Translations under genes and position numbers: made by a program
The notes under the pieces: model-generated
Databases searched by the model: none
Told to the model about the DNA's origin: nothing
What the model saw: the letters and a program-made list of their open reading frames with translations, nothing else
Assembly: GCA_947306305.1 (NCBI GenBank)
Contig: CAMZGI010000004.1
Span: forward strand, 1-37,724
DNA: 37,724 nt
Source of the DNA: an uncultured Fibrobacter sp.
GTDB lineage: Bacteria > Fibrobacterota > Fibrobacteria > Fibrobacterales > Fibrobacteraceae
Direction of reading: 5' to 3'
Shown here: positions 28,568-37,724 of the stretch, one piece after another
Position numbering within the stretch: position 1 is the first letter of the stretch
Layout of the letters: each line of letters starts with the position of its first letter

Positions 28568-29566
28568 TTACTCAATATCGTCAACAGGGAACAGAACGCT
28601 CATGCCCGGACGGAGGTTTTCGACCTTGTGGGTCGGACGCATGCGGACTTCGAACGTCTTGAGGTCAAAGCCTGCACTTTCTTTGGAACTACGCCATGTA
28701 GCGTAATCGCCAACGGACGCGATGTAGCTTACGACCATTTCGATAGTTTTGTCGAGAGCAGGGACCTGCAAGTAGAACTTTTTGCCCTTGAACACATTCT
28801 TGAGGTAATCTTCGCGAAGGTGGAAAACTGCCCAAGAATCATTCAAGTCGGTCACTGCGATAATCGGCATGCCAGAGCCAACGACTTCGCCTTCTTCGGC
28901 AAGTTTCAGAGAAACTTCGCCAGTAATCGGAGTGCGGATTTTGGTTTCTTCAAGGTAGGCATCGACTTCGGCGGTAGCGCCTTTAGCCTGCAACACGAGA
29001 GCGTTTGCGGCGGCCTTGTCTTCGCTACGGGCGCCAGCGACAGCCTGATTGTACTGAGCACGAGCAGCATCTGCAGCGGCCTGAGAAGCCTTCATCTGCG
29101 TTTCGGCTTCGTCGCGTTTTTGGAGCGGGAGCACGCCTTCGTTATAGAGCTTCTGCACACGGTCGTAGGTGTTCTTTGCAAGCGTTGCGGCTTCTTGAGC
29201 ACGATCCGACATAGCCTTGAGCGCGGTAATATCTTCGCTGCGAGCGCCATTGCGAGCCTTGCTGGCTTGAGCCTTAGCCGCGCCGAGAGCGCCTTGAGCC
29301 TGAATCTTCTTGGCTTCTATTTCTGGGCTGCTGAGGACTGCAATCAAGGAGTCCTTGTAAACCATGTCGCCTTCGTGAACATACAGATGTTCAATACGGC
29401 CCGGAACTTTGCCTGCCACAAGCACGCGGCGGGCTTCCATCTGGCCTTGCAGGAACTGTTCACGAGGTTGCGTTGCAAACTGTTGGAGCTGGGAGATTCC
29501 CAAAATAACCAACACAATCAAAGAAAGTACAACGATAACTTTTCCAATCATCTTTAAAGCGTTCAT
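28568..29566 (-). CDS. HlyD-family periplasmic adaptor (YhiI-like)
   Basis: VAGKVPGRIEHLYVHEGDMVYKDSLIAVLSSPEIEAKKIQAQGALGAAKAQ; IRTPITGEVSLKLAEEGEVVGSGMPIIAV. Confidence 0.92.
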   Translation of the reverse strand: MNALKMIGKVIVVLSLIVLVILGISQLQQFATQPREQFLQGQMEARRVLVAGKVPGRIEHLYVHEGDMVYKDSLIAVLSSPEIEAKKIQAQGALGAAKAQASKARNGARSEDITALKAMSDRAQEAATLAKNTYDRVQKLYNEGVLPLQKRDEAETQMKASQAAADAARAQYNQAVAGARSEDKAAANALVLQAKGATAEVDAYLEETKIRTPITGEVSLKLAEEGEVVGSGMPIIAVTDLNDSWAVFHLREDYLKNVFKGKKFYLQVPALDKTIEMVVSYIASVGDYATWRSSKESAGFDLKTFEVRMRPTHKVENLRPGMSVLFPVDDIE

Positions 29567-31341
29567 TATTTATTCTCCGTTTTTAAAATTTTTTCAGCGG
29601 GTTTCGCCGTTTCAGTCTTTTCTACAGAAGTTGCAGAATCCGCAGATGCCGCTGGAGCCGCCGCCGGAACAACCGCAGGAGCAACCGTTTCCACTTCAGT
29701 TGCAGCAGGAGCGGCACTGGTAGATGCGTCTGTCGAATTAACTGTCGTTTCAACCGGCTTCACAGGTTTTTCGACAAGCAACTGTTTCGAAATCAAAACA
29801 TCGCCAGCGGTAGAAACTTCGCCAGCCGCTTCGAGGAGTCCAAGCCATGCGACAACGGCATCGTAATGAGCTTTGAGGTCAGCTACCTGCAAACGAGAAA
29901 GCGCAAGTTCTGCATCCACGACATCAAGACCTGTTGCAAGCCCTGCTTCGTAAGCCTTGTTCTGGCTGCGTAAAGCTTCGTCGGCAAGTTCACGCGTCTT
30001 GGCGAGGCTCACGAGCCTTCCCTTTGCGTGTTCCAATTCACGCCAGCGTTTTTCGACAAGGAGCTTCAAGTTGTCTATCGTTTCTTCTTCGAGGCTTCCC
30101 AAAGAGCGGTCCATCGCCTTTGCAGAGCTCACCTTGGCACGGGTGTCGCCACCTTTGAAAATATCCCATTGGAGCTTTGCTCCCACAGCCCATTCCGGTT
30201 CGAGAATGGTCAAGTCCCTGGTGTAAAGTTCCTTGTAGCCAAACAATGCAACCGTCGGGTAATAATCTGCTTGAGCGGCCTTAATCGCATTCTGGTTACG
30301 CTTGCGTTCCACACGCAATTGGCGAAGTCCCGGATGATGTTCAACCGCGAGCTGCTTGAATTCTTCCATCGTGCGAATGCCCTCTGGAGCTTCGACCGGG
30401 GTCGTCGCCGTGAGGCTCGTATCGGTGCGCAAGAGGCTTGCAAGAGCCATACGTGCCAGCGACTGGTCGCGGAGGGCGTCTTCGTAAGCGTTCTCGGCTT
30501 CGGCTAGAGCAACCTCGGCACGGAGGCGTTCGGTCTTGCTAATCTGACCGCCTTCTTCAAGCTTCTTGGAGCGTTCCAGATGTTCAGCCAAATCCTTCTT
30601 GGTCGTCTCACGCATTACGACAAGTTCTTCGCAAAGGCGGAGCGTAAAATACTTTGTCGCAACATCCATGAGGACGGTGTTCTGAGCCATTTCGAATTCC
30701 GCCTTGCGGGCGTTCACATTCTCTTTGGCAGCATCGTATGCAGAGTAAATCTTGAAGCCTGTAAAGATGGGCCAAACGACAGTGAGGCGGGCGTTAAAGA
30801 ACCAATCGTCCTGAACCTTCATATTGAAGTCGGAATTGTTGATTTGGTCGGAATACTGCTTGCTCGCCTGATCTGCATACTGCACCGCAGCATCGTTCGC
30901 ATCTTTGCTATTGACCACGCCAGTCCAAATATCGGCAGACTTGGAATCGACATAAGCTTTAGCCTTGGTCTCGTCCATGCCAGCCGCCATCGCCTTAGCA
31001 ACCGCTTCTTGGTAGGCTTTAGCGTAAGCGCCATTGTACGTCGCGAGGTAAGCCTTGGAATAGGCGGCCGCCCCAGCAATATCGCTTAAAGGCTGCTGGA
31101 TTCGTCCCAAGTCAATAGAGATGGGGTCGTTGATTTTAGTGATGCCCGCCGTGAGGCTCACCGTGGGTAAGAAACGGGCAAAAGCTTCGTTCTTGCCACT
31201 TTCGGCAATATCTACTTTCGCCTTTTCTGCCTTGATTTTCGAATTGTTCGCCATGGCCATATCCAACGCTTCTTGTAAAGAAAGCGATGCGGCGTTCGAA
31301 GCCATGCTACCACATAAAATAAATGCAAGATACCGTTTCAT
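29566..31341 (-). CDS. TolC-family outer membrane efflux protein
   Basis: ASLSLQEALDMAMANNSKIKAEKAKVDIAESGKNEAFARFLPTVSLTAGI; internal Met with signal peptide MKRYLAFILCGSMASNA preferred to the 31380 start. Confidence 0.9.
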   Translation of the reverse strand: MKRYLAFILCGSMASNAASLSLQEALDMAMANNSKIKAEKAKVDIAESGKNEAFARFLPTVSLTAGITKINDPISIDLGRIQQPLSDIAGAAAYSKAYLATYNGAYAKAYQEAVAKAMAAGMDETKAKAYVDSKSADIWTGVVNSKDANDAAVQYADQASKQYSDQINNSDFNMKVQDDWFFNARLTVVWPIFTGFKIYSAYDAAKENVNARKAEFEMAQNTVLMDVATKYFTLRLCEELVVMRETTKKDLAEHLERSKKLEEGGQISKTERLRAEVALAEAENAYEDALRDQSLARMALASLLRTDTSLTATTPVEAPEGIRTMEEFKQLAVEHHPGLRQLRVERKRNQNAIKAAQADYYPTVALFGYKELYTRDLTILEPEWAVGAKLQWDIFKGGDTRAKVSSAKAMDRSLGSLEEETIDNLKLLVEKRWRELEHAKGRLVSLAKTRELADEALRSQNKAYEAGLATGLDVVDAELALSRLQVADLKAHYDAVVAWLGLLEAAGEVSTAGDVLISKQLLVEKPVKPVETTVNSTDASTSAAPAATEVETVAPAVVPAAAPAASADSATSVEKTETAKPAEKILKTENK

Positions 31342-31413
31342 AGCTAAATAAATAATACAAAAACATGTCGCTGTCAACAATTGTAAAACGAACCAAATGC
31401 CTATTGCAATAAA

Positions 31414-31442
31414 AAAAGTTCTGACGAAATGTCAGAACTTTT
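31414..31442 (-). terminator. Strong terminator ending the lamin-tail/VTC/DUF4956 operon
   Basis: AAAAGTTCTGAC-gaaat-GTCAGAACTTTT perfect 12-bp arms; minus strand continues in a T run. Confidence 0.9.
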
Positions 31443-31467
31443 GGCTTAAAACTCAATTGGGATGAAT

Positions 31468-33183
31468 TTACTTGCCTGGAGTCGGGTCGAGAGCCTGCCA
31501 AGCGGTGTATTCGTAACCCATCGTAGTGTATTCTTTGCGGTTGAGGCTCTTGCCCTTACCATCCGTTTCTGTCAAGCCCACCCAACGGTCGCTGTAAATC
31601 GTCGCATCGGACAATTCGTAGAACCATTGCTTGGTTCCATCAGACTTGTTGGCAAATGCGTAAGGCTTCTTGATAGCGATTGTTTCACCGCGGTTCGAGA
31701 GCTTACCAGCATAGAAGCGGATAAGGACTGCGTTATCGATGCCGTAACGAGCGCGGAGCACAGCTTCCTTGCCAGAGAGGGAGTCGCCGAACAAGAGCAT
31801 CTTTCCGCCAGCAGGGAGAACGTCCGTTGCAGCGAATTCCATGTTCACGCCTTCAATCTTCCAGCCCTTAGCGGTGCTGTTCACCGTTTCGAACAAGGTT
31901 ACGTTTTCAGTTCCCTTGTTTATAATTTCGAGGAATTCCACGTCATTTGGATTGTTTTCGTCTTCGTGGTAGTGGATTTCGCTAATAAAAATCGGACCGG
32001 CCTTGAGAACCGAGTTTGCAGCACCCGGAGTTTCAGAAGCCATAGTTCCCTGAACCGTAGAACCGCCGCTCACATCGACAACACCGCTAGACTGCTTACC
32101 CGCAGAAAGAAGCAAGCTCGATTCCTTACCCGTATGAGCGCCAGCTGCGGTCTCGTACAGATAAATTTCGTCGCCGTTATCGCTCAGGTAGAGGCCGTCG
32201 CCAAAAACTTCGGCTGTAGCTTCGAGGAGCAAGAATCCCTTAGCAGGGACAACCGTATTGGCACCGCCAATCTTCCAAGTCTTTTTCTTGTTCTTGGATT
32301 CGAGTTCCCAATCCTTGACATCGACAGGAGCATCGCCGTAGTTGTAAAGTTCAATCCAGCCATCCGTCGTGCCCAAAACATAGGGCTTGATTTCGTTCAG
32401 GCGAACCTTCACTTCTTCAATAGTCTTGTCGCCGCCTACGCAGGGATTGCCGTTTTCAACGGCACTAGCGCCCCAAGAGGACGGACTAGCTTCGCTACCC
32501 GTGCCCTTATAGACAAGAGAGCGACCATTGCCATCGGCAAGGCTTGGCCAAGGAGGCAAGTTACTGAAAGCAGCGCTCACGTCGCCTTCGCCTTTAATCT
32601 TGACATCGACGACATCGCCTTCGTTGATGAGCTTTGCGACAGCGCCAGTCTTCGGATCATTATCCCACGGACCATAGACTTTGCAAGCGGCAGTCGGATA
32701 AGTCTGCTTGAACAAATTGACATCGTTCGTGACAATGACGTATTCGCCCTTCTTCAAAGCTCCAGACGGGAATGCAAAAGACACTGCACCATCCAGACGG
32801 AGGGCACTCAGTTCCATGTCGGTAATACTCGGGCCGTTCTTGATATAGACTTCGACCCATTCCAACGCAGAACCGTTCGGAGCGTTGTACATAATTTCAG
32901 AAATACCCATCTGTGCCGTAGAGGTATCAACCTGAACTTCGGGAGTGCTCGAAGAAACAGGAACGGCCGAACCGGCTGAAGAAGTCGGAACAACAGCCGA
33001 AGAAGGAGTCGGATTATCAGTGCTGCTAGTCGGTACAGTTGCAGCAGAAGAGCCCGGAACAATATCCAGAGCGCTAGAGAGTCCCGGCTCAGGAGTAACA
33101 GGGCTAGATTCTTCGGAGCAGGCAGAGAACATGCTCAACACAGAGACACAAGTGCCAACGGCAAGCCAATTTTTCGTATTCAT
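31468..33183 (-). CDS. Secreted lipoprotein with lamin-tail (LTD) domains
   Basis: Lipobox LSMFSACSEES; Ser-rich linker; LTD-like ISEIMYNAPNGSALEWVEVYIKNGPSITDMELSALRLDG, VRLNEIKPYVLGTTDGWIELYNYGDAPVDVKDWELES, FISEIHYHEDENNPNDVEFLEIINKGTENVTL. Confidence 0.85.
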   Translation of the reverse strand: MNTKNWLAVGTCVSVLSMFSACSEESSPVTPEPGLSSALDIVPGSSAATVPTSSTDNPTPSSAVVPTSSAGSAVPVSSSTPEVQVDTSTAQMGISEIMYNAPNGSALEWVEVYIKNGPSITDMELSALRLDGAVSFAFPSGALKKGEYVIVTNDVNLFKQTYPTAACKVYGPWDNDPKTGAVAKLINEGDVVDVKIKGEGDVSAAFSNLPPWPSLADGNGRSLVYKGTGSEASPSSWGASAVENGNPCVGGDKTIEEVKVRLNEIKPYVLGTTDGWIELYNYGDAPVDVKDWELESKNKKKTWKIGGANTVVPAKGFLLLEATAEVFGDGLYLSDNGDEIYLYETAAGAHTGKESSLLLSAGKQSSGVVDVSGGSTVQGTMASETPGAANSVLKAGPIFISEIHYHEDENNPNDVEFLEIINKGTENVTLFETVNSTAKGWKIEGVNMEFAATDVLPAGGKMLLFGDSLSGKEAVLRARYGIDNAVLIRFYAGKLSNRGETIAIKKPYAFANKSDGTKQWFYELSDATIYSDRWVGLTETDGKGKSLNRKEYTTMGYEYTAWQALDPTPGK

Positions 33184-33214
33184 AAGCGCCTTCCTTTTTT
33201 ATTGTTAAATCTAC

Positions 33215-34033
33215 TTAAAAATTTCCGGCGAGGCGAGTCCAATATGGGCTCTTAAAACGACGCGGATTTTCGTAAACGCGTTTCCATTCCGCAGCCGCAT
33301 TGCCAAACTTGGAGAAACCGGAGTTCTTCAAATTCAACTCGCGAATGAGGTCAAACATCCAGTAAGGCATCTGTGCCGCCGGGCATTTGAGCTCCAGCAC
33401 GGCATCGGCGCCAGGCTGAAAGAATCGCGGAATTCCCGTAGAGTGCATGTAGTGCGGATCCACGGTATAGTCAAAGCCATTTTCTTCGCGGAAGCGCATG
33501 CCTGTGTCGATCGTCACACGGGAATACTCTTCGCGAAGCCCAAACCACGCACGACGCTTGTACTGCGTCAAAAGACGCGGATGCGCATTGTGGAGTTCGG
33601 TCTTGTACAAGAAGTCCTTGAGGTACATGCGGTCTTTGTCGGTCTTGCACGGCCATTCTTCGGGCTTCATGTGCCACACTTCGCTGGGATTGATGCCCTT
33701 GATCGTGGCACGGCTCTTGTAGCAAATATTGCGGATCTTGCGTTTGCACTCAAAGTGGAACGTGCCGTCTTGCGCGGGGTGTTCACCATAAGTGCGGATA
33801 CGCATGTTGAAGCGATCCAAAAGCTGTTTCTTTTTCCAGCCAAGGAACGTCCACTTCGGGGAATCCAAATAGAGGTTCGTAATCCAGTAGAATCCACCCG
33901 GAGTAATCTTGGAATAATAGTCTTCTTCGCAGTACGGAGCCAAGAACGTGCCAATCCTATCCGCCCATTCGACGGGGATATGGTACTTGAGCTCGAAACG
34001 TTCGAGAAGGCTAAATCCGCGGGCTTCTGCCAT
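33215..34033 (-). CDS. VTC-domain (polyphosphate polymerase-like) protein
   Basis: RFELKYHIPVEWADRIGTFLAPYCEEDYY...YWITNLYLDSPKWTFLGWKKKQLLDRFNMRIRTYG...FHFECKRKIRNICYKSRATI...AVLELKCPAAQMPYWMFDLIRELNLKNSGFSKFGNA. Confidence 0.88.
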   Translation of the reverse strand: MAEARGFSLLERFELKYHIPVEWADRIGTFLAPYCEEDYYSKITPGGFYWITNLYLDSPKWTFLGWKKKQLLDRFNMRIRTYGEHPAQDGTFHFECKRKIRNICYKSRATIKGINPSEVWHMKPEEWPCKTDKDRMYLKDFLYKTELHNAHPRLLTQYKRRAWFGLREEYSRVTIDTGMRFREENGFDYTVDPHYMHSTGIPRFFQPGADAVLELKCPAAQMPYWMFDLIRELNLKNSGFSKFGNAAAEWKRVYENPRRFKSPYWTRLAGNF

Positions 34034-34035
34034 AA

Positions 34036-35439
34036 TTACCTGATTCCTTCACGAAGATGGTTTGTAACATCCTGACGGGCGAGAGCGCCGGAATAGTCCA
34101 GCAAGGACAAATAGCGGGCAAAGATATCGTATTCAAGCTTTGCAGCCTTCAAGTCGCTTTCGAGAGCGCTTTCGCGAGCACGGAGGAGCAACAGCGGATC
34201 AGAACCGGCATTGCGGGCAAACTGTTCCATAAAGCCGCTGGCATTCACTTGTTCGGCATAATCCTTCAAGACCTTCCACTGGTCGATGAGCGTGAGCACT
34301 TCTTCGGTGAGACGAGCCACCTTCTGGTTCACTTCACGGACTTCATCCAAATACTTGCTTTCGGCATCAAGCTTTTCAACCTGTTCACGGAGAGAAGCAT
34401 CCTTGTTGCTATCGAAGAACGGAAGACGGAAAGCCAAATTCAAGAAGAACTTGTCGGCAATCTTGCGATTATCGGTGTCTGGGAAAAGTTTTCTTAATTT
34501 ATAAGTAGCGTCATACCCTGCGCATTCGCCAGTTTCAGTAACCCTTACGTTACAGGCGTTCGCCATCCACTCGGATTCGTAATCGTCGTACCTTGCGCCA
34601 GACTTAATATCCTTGTATTCCAAGTCCTTGTACTTTTCCATCAAGGATTCAATCTGGAGCGAATAACCGATACCGACATGCGAAATGTAGTTGCGGTCCT
34701 TGCTTGCATCCTGTTGTGCCTTAGAAACATCGGAATCGCGTTTGCCCTTCGCGAGAGCCACGAGCGGGAAGTTTTCGTCAACAGTCACGCCGTTCTTCAA
34801 GAACTCGGCAAGCTCGTCCATCGTCGGGATGAACGAAGAGTCCAAAAAGACATTGTCGTATGCTGGAGCCCAAGCCAGCATCTTGAGTTCGGCATCGCGG
34901 AGAGCCGTGCTGTCCGAAAGCAAGTTAGCCTTAAGCGAGGCACTTTTTTCAAGCGAGGTCATCAAGTCTTCGGCATTGAACGAAGCGGATCCCGACTTGA
35001 GGTGGAGCACCTCGATACGGTCCTGGATAACCTGCAACAGTTGCTTGTTGATTTCGTTAATCTTCTGACGAAGCACATAGCGCACACCGCGTTCGTAGCG
35101 ATCGTAAAGGAGGATCGAACGTTCAACGGCAAAAGTAGCCTGCTGGTAATTCTTAACAGCCTCATAGTGAGCCTTGTCGGCATCGCGTTCGCCAAAAGCC
35201 TGCGGTGTCACACGAAGTTCAAAGTCGTGTTTGGCAAAGCTAAAGCCGTCCATCTGGTAACGGAGTTCGAGCTTGTCCCAAAGCTTAAGGTTACGTTCTT
35301 TCGCTGTTGCTTCGGCACGTTTTTCAGCAGCCTCATACCTCGGATCGGCCTTAGCGGATTCGATCAGGCGTTCCCAAGTGAGGGGGCTTGCAATAGCTGC
35401 CGCAGAGAGCGCAAGCGATATTAACGATACTGATTTCAT
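34036..35439 (-). CDS. TolC-like outer-membrane/coiled-coil protein
   Basis: Signal peptide MKSVSLISLALSAAAIAS; long helical heptad regions typical of outer membrane factors; sits next to a HlyD-like adaptor. Confidence 0.65.
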   Translation of the reverse strand: MKSVSLISLALSAAAIASPLTWERLIESAKADPRYEAAEKRAEATAKERNLKLWDKLELRYQMDGFSFAKHDFELRVTPQAFGERDADKAHYEAVKNYQQATFAVERSILLYDRYERGVRYVLRQKINEINKQLLQVIQDRIEVLHLKSGSASFNAEDLMTSLEKSASLKANLLSDSTALRDAELKMLAWAPAYDNVFLDSSFIPTMDELAEFLKNGVTVDENFPLVALAKGKRDSDVSKAQQDASKDRNYISHVGIGYSLQIESLMEKYKDLEYKDIKSGARYDDYESEWMANACNVRVTETGECAGYDATYKLRKLFPDTDNRKIADKFFLNLAFRLPFFDSNKDASLREQVEKLDAESKYLDEVREVNQKVARLTEEVLTLIDQWKVLKDYAEQVNASGFMEQFARNAGSDPLLLLRARESALESDLKAAKLEYDIFARYLSLLDYSGALARQDVTNHLREGIR

Positions 35440-35440
35440 A

Positions 35441-36547
35441 TTACTTAGCCTTCTGTTGCTGCTTCTTCAAGTTGCGGATGCTCGTTTCGCTGATGGTCAC
35501 CATTTCGCCGAGCAAGAAAGAGTTTTCTTCAGGAATCTTGATGGTCACTTCGCGACCATAGACCGGCAATTCAGGCATTTTCCACATACGAGTCGGGAAC
35601 GGGACGATACGGCTCGAAAGACCGACAACTTCGCCAATCACAGCCTTGCCGTTGCCAGCAAGCGTGGTCACCTTCACGGCTTCGCCGAGGTTCATGTTCT
35701 GGTAAATCTGTTCGTTGATGTAGCCGCGAATAAGAGTCGGAGACTTGTGGGCAAGCGTTACGATCGGAGCAAAGCTAGAGACCTTTTCGCCATCGCGAAC
35801 GTTCACGTCGCCAACGACCCAGTCTTCCTTGGCAATCTGAGTGAGTTCGAGCTGCTGCTTGCGGAGTTCGGCAACTTCCTTGCGGATGTTTGCTGCATCA
35901 ATCTTGCCGCTAGACTTTTGGAGGCGGCTGCTGCCACGGAGGAGGGCGATCTGTTCGTTAGCGCTCTTGACGGCGAGGTTCAATTCGTTCTTGAGGCTCT
36001 TGATGCGCATAGCCATGGCATCGTTGCCGTCGGACTTGGACTTGGAGTTGGAAAGGCTCTTGAGCTTAGCGGAGATGGCCTTGTTGCTTTCGTATTCCGT
36101 TTCGAGGTTGCGGATTTCGGCAGTGAGAGCCAAGCGACGAGTTTCGAGATTGGCCTTGACATCGGCGACCTTCTGGTCGATTTCGGCGGAGCTCAAGTTG
36201 CTGCGGCCTTCGATGTTATCGAGTTCGCGAGTGAGTTCTGCAAGGCGAAGAGTCAAATCAGGGCGGTTGAGCACCACGATAGTATCGCCAGCCTTGATTT
36301 CTTGACCCGGAACGACATAAATCTTGACGATTTCGGTCGGAGACGGGAGGCTGATAATCGTTTCGCTAGATTCTGCAATGCCACGGAACATAGCCGCCTT
36401 GCCCTGATACATAAAGCCAAGCAAAACAGCGATTACGACGCAGAGAATCCAAGCGATAGAAAGCTTATGGGTATAGACGTAGGCGACACCCGCATTGTTC
36501 TTGTGGGTATTCCAGAAATTGTCGAGAAGATCTTCAAGTTTATTCAT
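35441..36547 (-). CDS. HlyD/membrane-fusion-like adaptor protein
   Basis: N-terminal TM ILCVVIAVLLGFMYQG; IISLPSPTEIVKIYVVPGQEIKAGDTIVVLNRPDLTLRLAELTRELD lipoyl-like half; long coiled coil; VRDGEKVSSFAPIVTLAHKSPTLIRGYINEQIYQNMNLGEAVKV. SD AAGGAG. Confidence 0.85.
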   Translation of the reverse strand: MNKLEDLLDNFWNTHKNNAGVAYVYTHKLSIAWILCVVIAVLLGFMYQGKAAMFRGIAESSETIISLPSPTEIVKIYVVPGQEIKAGDTIVVLNRPDLTLRLAELTRELDNIEGRSNLSSAEIDQKVADVKANLETRRLALTAEIRNLETEYESNKAISAKLKSLSNSKSKSDGNDAMAMRIKSLKNELNLAVKSANEQIALLRGSSRLQKSSGKIDAANIRKEVAELRKQQLELTQIAKEDWVVGDVNVRDGEKVSSFAPIVTLAHKSPTLIRGYINEQIYQNMNLGEAVKVTTLAGNGKAVIGEVVGLSSRIVPFPTRMWKMPELPVYGREVTIKIPEENSFLLGEMVTISETSIRNLKKQQQKAK

Positions 36548-36560
36548 TTTTCAAATCTCC

Positions 36561-37244
36561 TTACATTTCCGTCGTTGCGTCTTGCATCATGAACTGGACA
36601 TCCGAAATGCCTTCAATCTTCGAGAGCATCGTGAGGATTTCGGCAGCAGGCTTCGTGGCACGGAGGCGAATCTGGTAGGCGACGTCCAGACGAGCGCCAC
36701 CATCAACCTCTCGCATCGTGATCAAAATAAACGTCTTTAAATTGCCCTTCATGATATCTTCGACCTGACCACGGACCTTGGGTTCGTTCGGGAGAGCAAA
36801 ACGGAGCATACCGTCAAAGAAGTGCTTGGTACCGAGACCCGTACGGGAAAGCAAGAAAGCTACACAGCAGAACGAGATTGTACCGCCCACGGCAGCGCCC
36901 CACGCATAGACACCGCAACCGATGCCCGCGCCTAGCGACGCGAATATGAACATAATATCTCGCGGGTCCTTGAAACTCGTACGGAAGCGGACCACCGAGA
37001 GAGCACCCATCATGCCGAGACCGCGGCCGACGTTATCGCCGATGGCCTGCATGATCATAGCAGCAGCAACAGCACTCAAGACAATACCTTGGACGAAGTT
37101 TCGAGAGTAGGATAGTCCAAGGAACGTTTTCTCATACGTCCAGCCAATCATCGAAGACAGGATGAAAGCAAGAATCAATGTGTATGCAAGCGTAATAATC
37201 GTTGCGTTTGTTGTGCTGGACTGGACAGCAAGAAGGTCAAGCAT
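36561..37244 (-). CDS. DUF4956 family membrane protein
   Basis: GRGLGMMGALSVVRFRTSFKDPRDIMFIFASLGAGIGCGVYAWG signature; SD GGAG 5 nt before ATG at 37244 (ORF-track start 37286 is less likely). Confidence 0.88.
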   Translation of the reverse strand: MLDLLAVQSSTTNATIITLAYTLILAFILSSMIGWTYEKTFLGLSYSRNFVQGIVLSAVAAAMIMQAIGDNVGRGLGMMGALSVVRFRTSFKDPRDIMFIFASLGAGIGCGVYAWGAAVGGTISFCCVAFLLSRTGLGTKHFFDGMLRFALPNEPKVRGQVEDIMKGNLKTFILITMREVDGGARLDVAYQIRLRATKPAAEILTMLSKIEGISDVQFMMQDATTEM

Positions 37245-37547
37245 AATAACTCCATTTATTAGTTTCTTTTTAGGCCATGTGTCCAAAATTTACTTAAAAA
37301 CGAGCATTTTATACTCTTTTTTATGTAAATAATGGACTAACAAAAATATTACAACCTTGTTTTGCCAAGATTCGGGCGTATTTCGCCCGCTTTTACTTTT
37401 GAAAGAGCCCTAAAAACCCACGCTAAAAATAATAAAACTACATTTTTTAGAATCTAAAAAAAATAGTTACATGTTGGTTACTGTAACAACGCATTGTAGA
37501 GAACTCAACGACTGTTTATTTTAGGAAACATTCCTAGACGAAAGAAC

Positions 37548-37562
37548 GCCCGCAAAGCGGGC
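37548..37562. repeat. Small GC-rich hairpin
   Basis: GCCCGC-aaa-GCGGGC. Confidence 0.6.
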
Positions 37563-37724
37563 TATAGACGAGAGACGAAAGAGGGATGAGGAGTGAGGTC
37601 GCTCGCTTTGACGGGCTTTGAGGTATGAGAAATTAGTTGGCAGAGCTTAGAACTTAGAGCTCAGATAAAGTCATCTTGGAGGGAGGGCACGACCGATAGG
37701 AGCCATAAAAGTCTTTATGGGCTC

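Noticed and set aside
34057-36592. Plus-strand ORFs of 146-439 aa opposite the TolC-like and HlyD-like genes
   Set aside because: Shadow ORFs; the minus strand carries the signal peptide, coiled coil and lipoyl-like motifs.
37373-37389. CGGGCG-tattt-CGCCCG hairpin as a riboswitch or sRNA upstream of DUF4956
   Set aside because: Simple hairpin followed by CTTTTACTTTT; could be a plus-strand terminator of a gene outside the window, but there is no evidence of a larger RNA structure.

Overview
The window looks like a Fibrobacter-type genome segment; I infer this from the SprA/T9SS protein, poly-Ser linkers and codon style, and no taxonomic marker is present. Left part: two tandem BatD paralogs, a BatE-like TPR/SH3 protein, a lipoprotein, mnmA, and a 2424-aa SprA (type IX secretion translocon). 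Centre: a candidate defence-flavoured block with an AIPR-family protein, a tandem AAA+ ATPase, a 5'-truncated AbiEi-like antitoxin remnant, and an AAA_14/DUF4143 ATPase preceded by four iteron-like repeats. A secreted beta-helix/carbohydrate-binding lipoprotein lies inside this block. Right part: an ScpA with a very long acidic tail, a zinc metallopeptidase, a TolC-HlyD-ABC2-ABC2 exporter operon with no visible ATPase, and a compact five-gene operon (DUF4956 membrane protein, HlyD-like adaptor, TolC-like protein, VTC-domain polymerase, lamin-tail lipoprotein). The best candidates for under-described systems are the DUF4956/VTC/adaptor/outer-membrane-factor operon and the tandem-AAA+/AIPR pair. 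Several dispersed intergenic palindromic repeats are also visible. All family calls come from motif recognition by eye; no database search was run.
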